From an uncultured Candidatus Competibacteraceae bacterium (GTDB lineage Bacteria > Pseudomonadota > Gammaproteobacteria > Competibacterales > Competibacteraceae), in the NCBI GenBank assembly GCA_903879705.1, contig CAIRMO010000077.1, positions 18,688 through 82,687 of the forward strand: a DNA stretch of 64,000 bases. Reading direction: 5' to 3'. Shown here piece after piece: positions 1 through 9,096 of the stretch (positions are counted from its first letter, which is position 1; the number at the start of each line of letters is the position of its first letter). The notes under the pieces were generated by a model. It had not been told where the DNA came from, did not search any database, and was given only the letters and a program-made list of their open reading frames with translations. Made by a program: the position numbers and the translations under genes.

Positions 1-976
1 CAATCTCCGATTCCTCTACCCAGATAAAACGGTTTCGCCAGTCTATCAAACGATCGTAGGGGAAACTCGAATCTGTATTGATGAAAACAGGGATTCTTCC
101 CATGCATAAAGTTTCGTAAAGCCTAAAGGAATAATTTCCAGAGCCGCGGCAGCAAAAAATATAGTCGCTTCCAACCATGTTGGAGATAAACTGCTGACGA
201 TATTCTTGCCTGATCTCGTCATTGGGACAGCCAAAAAAAACATTCTTTTTTCTGAGAATAAAGTTCGTTTCAATGGCCGGATGTTTGGCGAGAATGCCCA
301 ACGCCTGGGTGCGCAGGTTTTCACCCCGCCTCGGTGGGACATCAGGTCTTCCCTGAGTGGCTAACATGAGCGTTTGGTAGAGGCCCAGCCTTACCAGATC
401 GCTCCATTTCCAATCTCCTGCTAACCCGCAAAAACCAACAGTAGGCTTGAGCTGCTTAGAACGTACGACAATGTTGCCCTGACAGTAAATTTTGATCAGG
501 TCTTCTGAAAAGGCAGGCAGGACAAAGTCTGACAGTGTACGGCGGGATTGATATAAGCCTTCTCGGAAGACGGTTGCCTGCTTTAAGGGTATTTTTTCAT
601 GAGAACGATCTCCCTGAAAAAAGACAACAACCGGCTTATTTTTTGCCTTGGCTGCTTTATAGATTTGAAGACTCAGATCTTTGATTTCCCGGGCTATTGG
701 ATACTCTCTTGAAAATGTCCTGTTCGGCAACCAGTCGTTGCCCCTAACTCTACGCCAATCATAGGGCAAAACCACAATATCACATTCTTCCAAAGAAGTG
801 AGTTCAAAATATGAGTGGGCAGATTGCCAATAGCTGTCGAATATCAAAGAATATAAGCTACCCCTATCCACACTAGGTACTTCCGTCCTAAAGAAAGGAT
901 GAATCATCGGCACCAAGGCGATGTGTTTGAGAGAGTCATGGTTGATGTGGGTTGTATAGAATTTCAACTTTTTCAT
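1..976 (-). CDS. Exostosin-like glycosyltransferase, 3' end cut by window edge
   Basis: About 325 codons are open from an ATG at 974-976 to the window edge, so the C-terminus is missing. A GAGG ribosome site lies about 8 nt upstream of the ATG. The distal part contains GNYSFRLYETLCMGRIPVF followed by an aspartate, resembling the C-terminal domain of exostosin-family transferases (Pfam exostosin), which is usually near the end of the protein, so little is probably lost. It would add a sugar to a growing polysaccharide in the cytoplasm. It follows the EPS operon on the same strand after a 290-nt gap and is clearly AT-richer than its neighbours, which suggests a recently acquired, strain-variable glycosyltransferase. 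The acceptor and sugar cannot be read from sequence. Family assignment is fairly sure; exact activity is unknown. Confidence 0.7.
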   Translation of the reverse strand, partial: MKKLKFYTTHINHDSLKHIALVPMIHPFFRTEVPSVDRGSLYSLIFDSYWQSAHSYFELTSLEECDIVVLPYDWRRVRGNDWLPNRTFSREYPIAREIKDLSLQIYKAAKAKNKPVVVFFQGDRSHEKIPLKQATVFREGLYQSRRTLSDFVLPAFSEDLIKIYCQGNIVVRSKQLKPTVGFCGLAGDWKWSDLVRLGLYQTLMLATQGRPDVPPRRGENLRTQALGILAKHPAIETNFILRKKNVFFGCPNDEIRQEYRQQFISNMVGSDYIFCCRGSGNYSFRLYETLCMGRIPVFINTDSSFPYDRLIDWRNRFIWVEESEI

Positions 977-1166
977 TGACAGTACCTCAAAATTAATCTG
1001 ATCAAATGGGAACCACCCGCTGGCTCTAGACCAACAATAACAAGAAGAATAGAAGGCTAAACAAAATGATCCCCGCCACATCGATCTAACCAGAGAGATC
1101 AATCTATAGGAGTCCGATCTGAGTTGTGGAAAGCTTGTTTCGTCTCTGTATTTAGAAAAATCACAG

Positions 1167-1207
1167 AAAATAAATAACATTTTGAAAACGATTAAGTTAT
1201 TTATTTT
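1167..1207. repeat. Perfect 12-bp AT-rich inverted repeat in the EPS gap
   Basis: AAAATAAATAAC (1167-1178) and GTTATTTATTTT (1196-1207) are perfect inverted repeats with a 17-nt spacer. They lie downstream of the tyrosine-kinase stop and upstream of the exostosin gene. The arm is almost pure A/T, so it is a weak terminator at best; an operator or an insertion scar is equally possible. The rest of the 977-1266 gap shows no gene. Confidence 0.45.
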
Positions 1208-1266
1208 TAGTGAATGCAGTTGCGAAAAAAATTAATCCACAACCTGTAAAGGAGACCTATAGCAGC

Positions 1267-1995
1267 TTACAGTCTTTGATAAACGAACTCCGGAACGTAG
1301 TATCGCCGCTTGTTGAACACGACACCGATCACCCGGCCTCCTGCATTGGTGATCTGCTGATGTATGGTATTGGCCACGGGACAGCGGGTGGATTCGGCCT
1401 CGATGACGAGTACCACACCGTCGGCCTTGCGGCTGAGGGTGATGCTGTCGGGGAACACCGTGGCCGGGGCACCATCGATGAGAATGAGATCAAAGCGCTC
1501 CCGGAGCGCCCCAAAAAGGCCCTCCATGCCCGGCGCGTCAATGACCTGGACGGTTCCGGCCCTGGCTGAGGAGACGGGAACGAGCCAGAGCCGATCACTG
1601 TTCGTCGGGCAAAACGCCTTCTCAGCCGGCCCAGCCCCCCTTAGCACGTCGTCCCACCCCACTGTCGGACTGACGCCGAACAACCGATGCTGGGCGGGAT
1701 GCAAGGTATCGGCGTCGAGGACCGCCACCTTGCGGTTGAGACGTTCGGCCGCGACCCGCGCCAAGTTGCTCACCACGGTGGAGGCGCCCTCGCCCCCTTT
1801 CGCGCCGAGGAACAGGATCACCTTCTGATGGAGACCCGGGAAGACGTTATCCAGGGACCGGTAAAGGCCGAGCATCTCGATATCGATATCGAGACCGACC
1901 GCAACTCCGGCGGGTGCGGGGTCAACGAATATCGGCGGCTGCGACACCGGTCGATCCCCCTTCGCTTGTTGCAGTGCCTCGTACAGTTTGCTCAT
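1267..1995 (-). CDS. Tyrosine-kinase-like P-loop ATPase of EPS export (CpsD/XrtA-associated type)
   Basis: A 242-aa cytoplasmic ATPase. I start it at the ATG at 1993-1995 (MSKLYEALQQAKG), preceded by AGAGGG; an upstream in-frame extension to 2181 has no family character. A Walker A motif (GAKGGEGAST, about residues 86-95), a Walker A' motif (VAVLDADTLHP) and a Walker B motif (LILIDGAP) mark the BY-kinase/ParA-MinD-like fold. In this family the kinase works with the Wzz-type protein, encoded two genes upstream here, to control polymer length and export. The tail has only a small tyrosine cluster (YY and one more Y in the last dozen residues) rather than the tyrosine-rich tail of Wzc, so autophosphorylation is uncertain. 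It is the last gene of the compact operon. Confidence 0.85.
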   Translation of the reverse strand: MSKLYEALQQAKGDRPVSQPPIFVDPAPAGVAVGLDIDIEMLGLYRSLDNVFPGLHQKVILFLGAKGGEGASTVVSNLARVAAERLNRKVAVLDADTLHPAQHRLFGVSPTVGWDDVLRGAGPAEKAFCPTNSDRLWLVPVSSARAGTVQVIDAPGMEGLFGALRERFDLILIDGAPATVFPDSITLSRKADGVVLVIEAESTRCPVANTIHQQITNAGGRVIGVVFNKRRYYVPEFVYQRL

Positions 1996-2068
1996 GCGGT
2001 ACCCTCTGACACTTCGGTAAAGCGCACACAACGGCAGTTCTGTATTGTCTCTATCATCGCTGTAATTC

Positions 2069-3340
2069 CTAGCGGTCAGCGGGTGGGAAAACGAGGCGGT
2101 CGCCGACGTGGATGCGATGACTGTTCTTGATCTGCGGGTTGTGGCGCTGCACCCACTGTACCAAGCGTTCGTCCCGTCCACCGTAGACCGTTTCCACCAG
2201 GTCGATGAGCCGATCCCCCGGCTTCACGACCCGCGACACCGGCTCCGGTTCGCCCGCTTTTACCGCAACAGGCTCGACAGCAGCGGTCTGCCCCACCGCG
2301 CCACCGGTGGGTGTGCTGGGCACCAGCGGCAACATAGTCTGAGTCGGTGCCGCTGTGCTATCCGCGGTAGGCGGTGGCCACTGGAGTAATGGCCTCAGCG
2401 CTTCTACTGGACTGCGTTGCACCTCCGACAGGAAGCCGAAGTCGCTGGCCCCGCTCAGAAACACTCCCGCAGTCACGACGGTCGCAGCTACCCCAACGGC
2501 GGGCCATCGCCACCGTCTGACCCGCGGGCGAGTCTGTACCTTGCGGTCAGCAATGACCTCTCGCACCACGCTTGCTTTGACGCGCCGCTGCTGATAGCCA
2601 AAAGCAGTAACCAGCGCATTGTCACAAAGGATATTGATCCGACGTGGGATGCCCCGCGCCTCTTTTAGGATCGTCTTGATTGCACCTTGGGTGAATATCA
2701 CCCGATCAATGGCCCCCGCCAAGGCCAGACGGTGCTGAATGTACCGGATCCCCTCCGCTTCGGTGAGCGGCATGACCGTGGCGCGCACCGCGATCCGCTG
2801 TTTCAGTTGCCGCAGTTCGGACCGATCGAGCTTGTCGTCGAATTCGGGCTGGCCACAGAAAATAATCTGCAGCAACTTGTCGGTGGCCGTCTCGAGGTTC
2901 GACAGGACGCGCAACCCCTCCAGGGTCTCGATGGGCATGTTCTGGGCCTCGTCGACGATCAGCACCACGTTCCGACCCTGCCGGAACTGGTCGATGAGGA
3001 TCAGATGGAGCTGGTTTACCCGCATGAAGGCGTACTCTGCATCGAGAACAGCACCGAACTCCAGGAGCATGGTCTGGAGCAGGGCATCGAAAGAGATGTT
3101 AGCGTCCAGCAAGTAGATAACCTGCGTTTGCTCCGGCTCGATCCGCTCCAGAAAGGTCCGCAGGATCGTCGTCTTGCCCATCCCGACCTCGCCGGTGAGG
3201 GCGATGAACCCCTTTCTGAGCATGACCCCATAAATAAGGGCCGAGAGCGCTTCCCGGTGGCCCGGGGAAGCGTAGAGAAACGCGGGGTCGGGCGTCACAT
3301 GAAAGGGCGATCTCTGGAGCTGGAAGAAGTCGAGATACAT
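2069..3340 (-). CDS. ExeA-like AAA+ ATPase with C-terminal LysM domain (EPS/XrtA-associated)
   Basis: A 423-aa protein. The N-terminal AAA+ domain (about 1-270) has Walker A GEVGMGKTT and Walker B VVLIVDEAQN and opens with the ExeA-like MYLDFFQLQRSPF. One predicted membrane segment (about 283-300) follows, then a Pro/Ala/Thr-rich linker and a LysM-like domain (VKPGDRLIDLV to VGDRLVFPP, about 370-420) that would bind peptidoglycan. Such proteins are annotated as XrtA/PEP-CTERM-system or general secretion ATPases, and commonly lie between the chain-length and kinase genes of EPS operons, as here. It probably opens the cell wall for the export channel. No exosortase gene lies in the window, so the XrtA link is by family only. 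Confidence 0.85.
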   Translation of the reverse strand: MYLDFFQLQRSPFHVTPDPAFLYASPGHREALSALIYGVMLRKGFIALTGEVGMGKTTILRTFLERIEPEQTQVIYLLDANISFDALLQTMLLEFGAVLDAEYAFMRVNQLHLILIDQFRQGRNVVLIVDEAQNMPIETLEGLRVLSNLETATDKLLQIIFCGQPEFDDKLDRSELRQLKQRIAVRATVMPLTEAEGIRYIQHRLALAGAIDRVIFTQGAIKTILKEARGIPRRINILCDNALVTAFGYQQRRVKASVVREVIADRKVQTRPRVRRWRWPAVGVAATVVTAGVFLSGASDFGFLSEVQRSPVEALRPLLQWPPPTADSTAAPTQTMLPLVPSTPTGGAVGQTAAVEPVAVKAGEPEPVSRVVKPGDRLIDLVETVYGGRDERLVQWVQRHNPQIKNSHRIHVGDRLVFPPADR

Positions 3341-3347
3341 AGTGCCC

Positions 3348-4817
3348 TCAGCGCTTCAGTGCGATTGAGGCTAGCACCGGCAGCCCAAGCCGCCGCTCCA
3401 CCTGTTCAGGGGTGGAAAAACTCTGGGAAGTAAACTCGACCAAAAAGGCATACCCCAGCCCGGACACTGCACCCAAGAGGATAGCCAGGATCAGAATGAG
3501 CAGTTTTTTCGGTTTCACTGGTTTCTGCGTGGTTGCTGGCGCTTGGATGACGCTGATGTTTGCAATCTTCTGATGGTTCAGATCGTCCGAGATGCGTGCT
3601 TCCTCCAGTTTCTCCGCATAGGTCTGGTAGTTCTTCTCGTGGGTCGAAAGCTCACGCTGGAGATTGCGGAGTTCGTTCTGTTTTTGGTCGACAGCCTGGA
3701 TTTTACGGTTGAGCTGAGCAAACTGCTGGGCGAGCGTTACCGCCCCGGCCCGCTGAGAGGCCAATTCAGCCTCGGCTTTGAACAGTTCCTTCTCTATCTC
3801 CTGATAGACCGGGTTGCCAGTCTGCACCTTACGACTGATGTCTTCCTCCTGGGCTCTGAGAAAAGCCTTGACGAGCAGGATTTCCTTGCGCACGTTGTCG
3901 ACAAAGCGGCTGTCCTCACGATAGTCCTTGGCCAGGAGTTCCTGCTCCTTGAGTTGCAGACTCAGCAGATGGTTCTGGGCATTGACCACGATCGCATCCC
4001 GGGCGGTTTGGGTGTACCGGGCCTTGTTCTGAGCCATGCCGCGCAACTGCTCCCGATAGGAGGCAACCTTTTTCTGGAGTTCCTCAACGCGGTTATGCGT
4101 AGCTTGCAGCCCCGTGTCGAGTTCAACCTGCTGCCGCAACAGCAGGCTGCGCTGCTCCTCGACGGCATAGACCTGATTCTGTTGCTTGAAGGCCTCAAGG
4201 GCATTCTCGGACTCCTTGAGACGTTGCTGGTAATTGGCCAGTTGCTTCTCCAGAAACGAGGACTGGGGGTTGGAGAAGACCTCGAGATGCTTTTCCTTGA
4301 AGAGGTCGATCAGGAGCGCGAGCGCCTTCGTCGCGACCACAGGGTTGCGGTGCTGGAACGAGACGCTGATCACGCTGGACTTCTTGACCCCATCTACCGT
4401 CAGATCCTTGGAAAATTGGATCGCGGCGGCTTCAAGGGGTGTCATCCTGGCCGGAGGGTCGCTCGCGAGCTGCGGATAGATCGTGCCGACCCCCATAGTG
4501 GTGATCACTTTCTCGATCAAATCCCGATTGTTGAGGATCGCGATCTCGGAATTGATGATGTCTTCCTGATTGACCATCATGAGATTTCGAGCCTCCCCGA
4601 CCTCCGATTTGGTGATGTACTCCCGGCCGATCTTGACCAAGAGGCTGGCCGTTGCCTCGTAGACTGGGGCGATGAGAAAGGAACCGACCGCGACCGTCGC
4701 GATCGTCCCGAAGAAAATGACCAGGATCTTGGCCTGGTGTTTAAAAAGGACATAGAAAAGGTCCCGCAGGCCACCGCCGGGGACTTCTTGCTTCATGTTA
4801 GTGGATGGGACGGTCAT
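3348..4817 (-). CDS. Wzz/GumC-type polysaccharide chain-length determinant
   Basis: A 489-aa inner-membrane co-polymerase. A transmembrane segment lies at about 33-53 and a second at about 438-460, preceded by the proline-rich PATTQKPVKPKKL typical of the family. Between them is a long periplasmic region that is largely coiled coil (many Gln, Glu, Leu and Lys residues, about 180-400). It sets the length of the exported polymer and contacts the outer-membrane channel. There is no fused kinase domain; the kinase is the separate protein at 1267-1995. Its ATG overlaps the TGA of the upstream wza-like gene (ATGA at 4814-4817), so the two are translationally coupled. Confidence 0.9.
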   Translation of the reverse strand: MTVPSTNMKQEVPGGGLRDLFYVLFKHQAKILVIFFGTIATVAVGSFLIAPVYEATASLLVKIGREYITKSEVGEARNLMMVNQEDIINSEIAILNNRDLIEKVITTMGVGTIYPQLASDPPARMTPLEAAAIQFSKDLTVDGVKKSSVISVSFQHRNPVVATKALALLIDLFKEKHLEVFSNPQSSFLEKQLANYQQRLKESENALEAFKQQNQVYAVEEQRSLLLRQQVELDTGLQATHNRVEELQKKVASYREQLRGMAQNKARYTQTARDAIVVNAQNHLLSLQLKEQELLAKDYREDSRFVDNVRKEILLVKAFLRAQEEDISRKVQTGNPVYQEIEKELFKAEAELASQRAGAVTLAQQFAQLNRKIQAVDQKQNELRNLQRELSTHEKNYQTYAEKLEEARISDDLNHQKIANISVIQAPATTQKPVKPKKLLILILAILLGAVSGLGYAFLVEFTSQSFSTPEQVERRLGLPVLASIALKR

Positions 4818-5557
4818 GGCGTCGTCGTCGGGTTAATCTGGTAGCTCAGGCCGAAGCTCACTGGCACGTTCTTCCGCAGGTACTGGTCGATCCACAGGTT
4901 AACATTGGTGATTGCACTCTTCGGTACATAGACGACGTCGAAAGGCATGAGGGCCACGTTTTGGCCGGGGTCGGTTCCGTCAAGGATGCGGGTAAGATCC
5001 ACGGCGAAGACCTGAGGCTTGCCTTCCGGCCCTCGGCGAATGATGACGATTTCACTGGATCGTGCACTATCCTTGAGTCCTCCAGCCACGGCTATCGACT
5101 GAAGGACGGTCATGGTAGCCGAAAGCGGCACGAGGGCGGGCTTGTTCACTTCACCGTCTACGAAGATTTGTTGTCCTGCAAAGCTGCGCATGAGAACAGT
5201 GATCACCGGCCGATTTAGTTCGTGGGTATAACTCTGTTTTAGCACTTGGACCAGCTCGGCGGGGGTGAGTCCCGCCGCCGGTATTTCATGGGCGAGCGGC
5301 AACGACACGCGGCCATCGGGCCTGACAGTCACCGATTCGTTCAGTTCGGGGTTATAAAAAAGCTTGACGTCCATCTGGTCGCCAGGCTGGATGCGGTATT
5401 CCGATGGAGATTTTTGGCTGACCGGCAGGGGGGCAGGGCTGACTACAACCGGAGAGCAGCCCTGCCCGAACGAGAGTAGACCAAGCATCAACATGATGGC
5501 CCCCCGCGGCCACAACCCTGGCAGCAATAATCTTCCCCCATGACAGGAAGTGTTCAT
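4814..5557 (-). CDS. Wza-type polysaccharide export protein
   Basis: A 247-aa outer-membrane export protein. A hydrophobic N-terminus ends in Cys34 with the non-canonical lipobox GQGC, so it is a probable lipoprotein with an atypical signal. The poly_export domain begins about residue 50 (SEYRIQPGDQMDVKLFYNPEL, core YRIQPGDQMDV) with VRPDGRVSLPLA, followed by SLBB-like segments (FVDGEVNKP and VYVPKS). It would form the outer-membrane channel of the EPS machine with the Wzz-like protein it overlaps. It starts 42 nt after the sugar transferase gene ends, so it is in the same transcript. A later start at Met22 would give a shorter signal peptide. Confidence 0.88.
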   Translation of the reverse strand: MNTSCHGGRLLLPGLWPRGAIMLMLGLLSFGQGCSPVVVSPAPLPVSQKSPSEYRIQPGDQMDVKLFYNPELNESVTVRPDGRVSLPLAHEIPAAGLTPAELVQVLKQSYTHELNRPVITVLMRSFAGQQIFVDGEVNKPALVPLSATMTVLQSIAVAGGLKDSARSSEIVIIRRGPEGKPQVFAVDLTRILDGTDPGQNVALMPFDVVYVPKSAITNVNLWIDQYLRKNVPVSFGLSYQINPTTTP

Positions 5558-5599
5558 GACGTTACACTCAATGAATCCTAGCCGTTTAAAGCAAAAAAC

Positions 5600-7042
5600 C
5601 TAAGCCGCCCCCCTGCCTTGAAGAACGGCAGGGATCGTTTGCAGGAGTATCTTCACATCCAGCCAAAGCGACCAACTATCAATGTAAAGCATATCGAGTT
5701 CCATCCATTGATTGAAGTCAAGATCGCTTCGGCCACCGACTTGCCAGAGACAGGTGATGCCAGGTTTCACGCTGAAGCGGCGGCGGTGCCAATCCTCCCG
5801 AAAGTTTTCATAGTCTCTCACCGGCAAAGGCCGCGGTCCCACCAGGCTCATATCCCCCTTCAGCACATTGAAAAGTTGCGGCAACTCGTCGATGCTGGTC
5901 TTGCGGAGAAACTTACCGACCGGGGTGATTCTCGGATCGTTCCTGATCTTGAAGGCCGGGCCGTTGACCTCATTGAGGGACTCAAATTCTTTTTGCATCT
6001 GGTCCGCCCCTTGCGCCATGGTCCTGAACTTGTATATCCGAAAGAGCCGCTTATTCAAGCCAAGGCGTTTCTGCACAAAGAAGACTGAACCCGGCGATGT
6101 CGCCTTGATCAGTAGTGCCGTTGCCAGCAGAACCGGGGAAAGAAACACTAGGAGGAGACCTGAACCTACGAGGTCGAAAAGCCGCTTGGCAATGATGGGT
6201 CCGTTCTCCAAGGTGACCGACGTGATCGTGATTGTATCGAGACCCTCTAGGGAGTTCACCCGCGTCCGTCCGGGATTAACACTGAAAAGGTCAGACAGCA
6301 GACGAACGACTACCCCTTCTTTCTCGCAGAGCGTGATAATACGCTCAGCCTCCTCGTAGCGTGATTTCATGGGGAGGCAGATGATAATTTCGTCCACAGG
6401 ATTTTGATTGAGGAAAGACCGAAAATTGCTAAAGTTAGTCAATAACGGATACCCGCTTTTTCCTAAATTGCTGATACCTTGTACCGAAGGCTCATCGATA
6501 AAGCCCTTGATCCGACACCCCAGTTCCGGCATGGCTTCGATCCTCTTGATCAGTTGCAGTGCCCGTTCATTGGTGCCGACAATAACAACATCGCGCAGGT
6601 TTTTTCCCGTCAGCCACACCCTGTACAGAATTGATCTCAAAATCAGGCGTACCAGAAACATGCAGGTGGAAACGGACAACCAGTAAACGATCAGGAACAG
6701 GAGATTGATCATCCGGATCGGTACGATGAACGACAGGATCAGCAGTAGCCCTGTTCCGAAAGAGGTCGCCTTCAGAATTTCAATCGCCCCGTTCTGAGGA
6801 GACGAAAACCATGTCGATTGATAGATCCCGGATTCGGCGAGTATTCCGTGCCAAGCGACCATGAATACCCCGATCATCAGGAAGTTCGACACCTTCACGC
6901 GCATCGAGAGGAACTCTTCGAAGGATAGACTCGGGATGGCGTGGGCGGTGACGGTCGCTGCGAGCAGCAAACAGAGCGCCGCTGCAAGAAAATCAAGGAG
7001 CTTGAGGACACTCAGTAATGATCTTCTGCTTAAATCAGGCAT
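5600..7042 (-). CDS. Undecaprenyl-phosphate sugar phosphotransferase (EPS priming enzyme)
   Basis: A 480-aa polyprenyl glycosylphosphotransferase. Four to five N-terminal membrane helices come first, then a nucleotide-binding-like domain (VVIVGTNERALQLIKRI, about 150), then the catalytic bacterial sugar transferase domain. That domain has KRLFDLVGSGLLL, YKFRTM, DELPQLFNVLKGDMSLVGPRP and KPGITCLWQVGGRS. It transfers a sugar-1-phosphate to undecaprenyl phosphate on the cytoplasmic face to begin each repeat unit. It is the first gene of the EPS operon and starts with an ATG preceded by GGGGGATATATAG. The 334-nt region upstream should hold the operon promoter. The sugar (glucose or galactose) cannot be decided from sequence. 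Confidence 0.92.
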   Translation of the reverse strand: MPDLSRRSLLSVLKLLDFLAAALCLLLAATVTAHAIPSLSFEEFLSMRVKVSNFLMIGVFMVAWHGILAESGIYQSTWFSSPQNGAIEILKATSFGTGLLLILSFIVPIRMINLLFLIVYWLSVSTCMFLVRLILRSILYRVWLTGKNLRDVVIVGTNERALQLIKRIEAMPELGCRIKGFIDEPSVQGISNLGKSGYPLLTNFSNFRSFLNQNPVDEIIICLPMKSRYEEAERIITLCEKEGVVVRLLSDLFSVNPGRTRVNSLEGLDTITITSVTLENGPIIAKRLFDLVGSGLLLVFLSPVLLATALLIKATSPGSVFFVQKRLGLNKRLFRIYKFRTMAQGADQMQKEFESLNEVNGPAFKIRNDPRITPVGKFLRKTSIDELPQLFNVLKGDMSLVGPRPLPVRDYENFREDWHRRRFSVKPGITCLWQVGGRSDLDFNQWMELDMLYIDSWSLWLDVKILLQTIPAVLQGRGAA

Positions 7043-7376
7043 CTATATATCCCCCATATAGATTGTGAAATTTTGAAATATAGCGGTTTTAATGCAGAAC
7101 CGGACACACCCCAGCCCTCCTTGGCATGACTCAGCGATAACTTGTTATTTTAATATAGATAAAACTGAAACAAGCATGAACGATGCGTGGATCACCATTA
7201 CGAAAGCTATGTGAGTTACCCACTGACGTCGCTCTCATGGTACGACCCCATTGAATGCTTATCAAGCCTCCAATCCACGCGGGTACATCGAACAAAAAGC
7301 CACCCGACCAGCAAACGGATTTAGAAAATCCCGCTGCTCCGATAGAGAATTAATGCAAAAGTTTGTAACCCGAAGA
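7043..7376. other. Gene-free stretch upstream of the EPS operon
   Basis: A 334-nt AT-rich gap between the EPS operon start and the broken end of galE, both on the minus strand. It should contain the EPS promoter. I looked for a sigma-54 GG-N10-GC element and did not find one in the right orientation, and no -35/-10 pair was convincing. The part nearest galE probably came in with the rearrangement that removed the galE 3' end. Confidence 0.4.
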
Positions 7377-8201
7377 TTAACAGAATGTTAATTTTTGTAA
7401 CCAGGCCGTGTGGATGGTAGTACCTGACGAATTCGGCTCCCAAGTCCCAGCGTTTAGCGCCGTCAGCGCTGCCCCATGACCAGCGGCTAAATCCATCACA
7501 TGTATATAATCGCGTACGCCAGTGCCATCAGGCGTCGGGTAGTCATTGCCAAAAATATTAAGTTGCGGCCGTTCGCCACTGGCCACTTGGGCAATGAATG
7601 GCATCAGATTATCAGGAATACCCTGGGGCGCTTCGCCAATTAAACCCGATTCATGCGCGCCGACCGGATTGAAATATCGCAAGCAGGAAATGTGCCAAGT
7701 CTTGTCAGCGTGGGCAACATCGCTCAGCAAGTCCTCGATCTGCAACTTGGTCCGGCCATAGGGATTAGTTGCAGACCGCGGGTGTTGTTCGTCAATGGGC
7801 AGGTACTGCGGATCGCCATAAACCGTGGCGCTGGAACTGAATACCAGGGTTTTCACGCCGGACGCCTGCATTGCTTGCAACAGGCTGATCGCGCCCTGCA
7901 CGTTGTTGGCATAGTAGTCGAGGGACCGGGCCATTGACGCGCCGACTGCTTTGAGACCTGCGAAGTGGATTACCGCTTCAATGGCGTGCTGGCGCAGGGT
8001 TTGCGTCAGCCGGGTGGTATTGCGTACGTCGCATTCCACCTGCGGCACGGACTGGCCCAGAATCTTCGCCAGCCGATCACCTGCGCCGGGTCGGCTATTG
8101 GAATAATTATCCAGCAGGACAATCTGATGCCCGGCCTGAGCCAGCGCCACTGCTGTATGACTGCCGATATAACCGGTACCGCCGGTGAGGAGGATATTCA
8201 T
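7377..8201 (-). CDS. galE: UDP-glucose 4-epimerase, C-terminally truncated
   Basis: A 274-aa reading frame. It has the NAD-binding motif GGTGYIGSHT at the N-terminus, the catalytic SSSATVYG serine/threonine segment, the YGRTK tyrosine/lysine pair and the family signature GTGVRDYIHVMDLA near residue 235. GalE enzymes are about 338 aa. Homology stops shortly after ALNAGTW (about residue 254) and the last 20 residues match nothing expected, so about 65-75 residues of the substrate-binding C-terminal domain are missing. It would interconvert UDP-glucose and UDP-galactose for EPS if functional, but the loss makes that doubtful. The nucleotide sequence changes character at about 7440, indicating a deletion or insertion junction. 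It may be a pseudogene. Confidence 0.85.
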   Translation of the reverse strand: MNILLTGGTGYIGSHTAVALAQAGHQIVLLDNYSNSRPGAGDRLAKILGQSVPQVECDVRNTTRLTQTLRQHAIEAVIHFAGLKAVGASMARSLDYYANNVQGAISLLQAMQASGVKTLVFSSSATVYGDPQYLPIDEQHPRSATNPYGRTKLQIEDLLSDVAHADKTWHISCLRYFNPVGAHESGLIGEAPQGIPDNLMPFIAQVASGERPQLNIFGNDYPTPDGTGVRDYIHVMDLAAGHGAALTALNAGTWEPNSSGTTIHTAWLQKLTFC

Positions 8202-8436
8202 GGGTAAGCATCCATATGAGCTAGGGCGGCTATTTTGCCACTAACCGCTGGCGACTCACCACTGATTGAATCAGCGTGAGAATGGTTGGATTTTCTGTGT
8301 GAGTCTTCCTCTGATTGTCTCTTTATTGTGAATTTGTTTTTGAATGACGACGGCCAAACCGCTACTAAGGCTGATCAAGGCGGCGTAAAATCAGGGGAAC
8401 CCTTCGCGGCCAAGATTAAATTATCGGGAGGTAAAA

Positions 8437-8727
8437 ATGAACATTAGCGCCATGTCCTCTGCCACAACAGGCATCGGATCGGCCATGGATCTGATGAGTC
8501 GCAGCGCCGGAGTTATCGCCAACCAGTCCGTGACCGCGTCGGCCGATCCGATGGCTGGACCAGCGTCCAATCAGCAAAATGGGGGTTCCCAGCTGATCAC
8601 GCCGACCGGCGACATTACCAAGGCCTTGATCGATCAGCGTCAGGCGCTGACTATGTTCAATGCAAACGCCAAAGTGATCCGGGCTGACGGCCAAATGATC
8701 GGCAGCCTGCTCGATGCACGAGCCTGA
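8437..8727 (+). CDS. Small protein with flagellar rod/hook-like C-terminus
   Basis: A 96-aa protein with a good ribosome site (GGGAGGT, 5-7 nt before the ATG). The C-terminus, NANAKVIRADGQMIGSLLDARA, reads like the C-terminal helix of flagellar basal-body rod and hook proteins (compare ANxKxIKTxDEMLxxLLDI), and the N-terminus (SAMDLMSRSAGVIANQS) resembles their N-terminal helix. Short stand-alone proteins of this kind, with no flagellar gene nearby, are common in Proteobacteria and have no settled function. No signal peptide is visible. It stands alone between galE and the SOD relic. Confident as a gene, unsure as to role. Confidence 0.65.
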   Translation: MNISAMSSATTGIGSAMDLMSRSAGVIANQSVTASADPMAGPASNQQNGGSQLITPTGDITKALIDQRQALTMFNANAKVIRADGQMIGSLLDARA

Positions 8728-9096
8728 ATCACGAAAACCGTCAGATCCATTTACCCAGCCGATCAGACCGTCAGTTGTCAGTGTGGTCAGCTACACTCTG
8801 ATTCGCCGTTTAGTCCAGGATGGCAGACGATCTTTCCGACCGGCCCATTCAACGGTCAGCGCTCCCCCGTGTGCCTCGCCTCCATCCGCATCGGGGAACC
8901 ATCGGCTACTGACGGTTCCGCAAACCACGGAAATGGGGGACAGGCCTGAACGGTTATGCCCAACTTAAAGGATTCCGACCCATGCCCGACCCGCAGTTTG
9001 CCCCTCTTCCCAATCACCGCCGTTTTCCGACTGCACTGCTGGCCGGCTCCACTGCGCTGGCTTTCGGTGACCCGGGCAGTCCCCGCTTGGTGTGCG

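Noticed and set aside
2687..3433. 248-codon plus-strand frame opposite the ExeA-like ATPase
   Set aside because: Antisense shadow; the minus-strand gene has Walker motifs.
7043..7200. Sigma-54 promoter for the EPS operon
   Set aside because: GG-N10-GC spacing is not met on the correct strand; a near match on the opposite strand has the wrong spacing.
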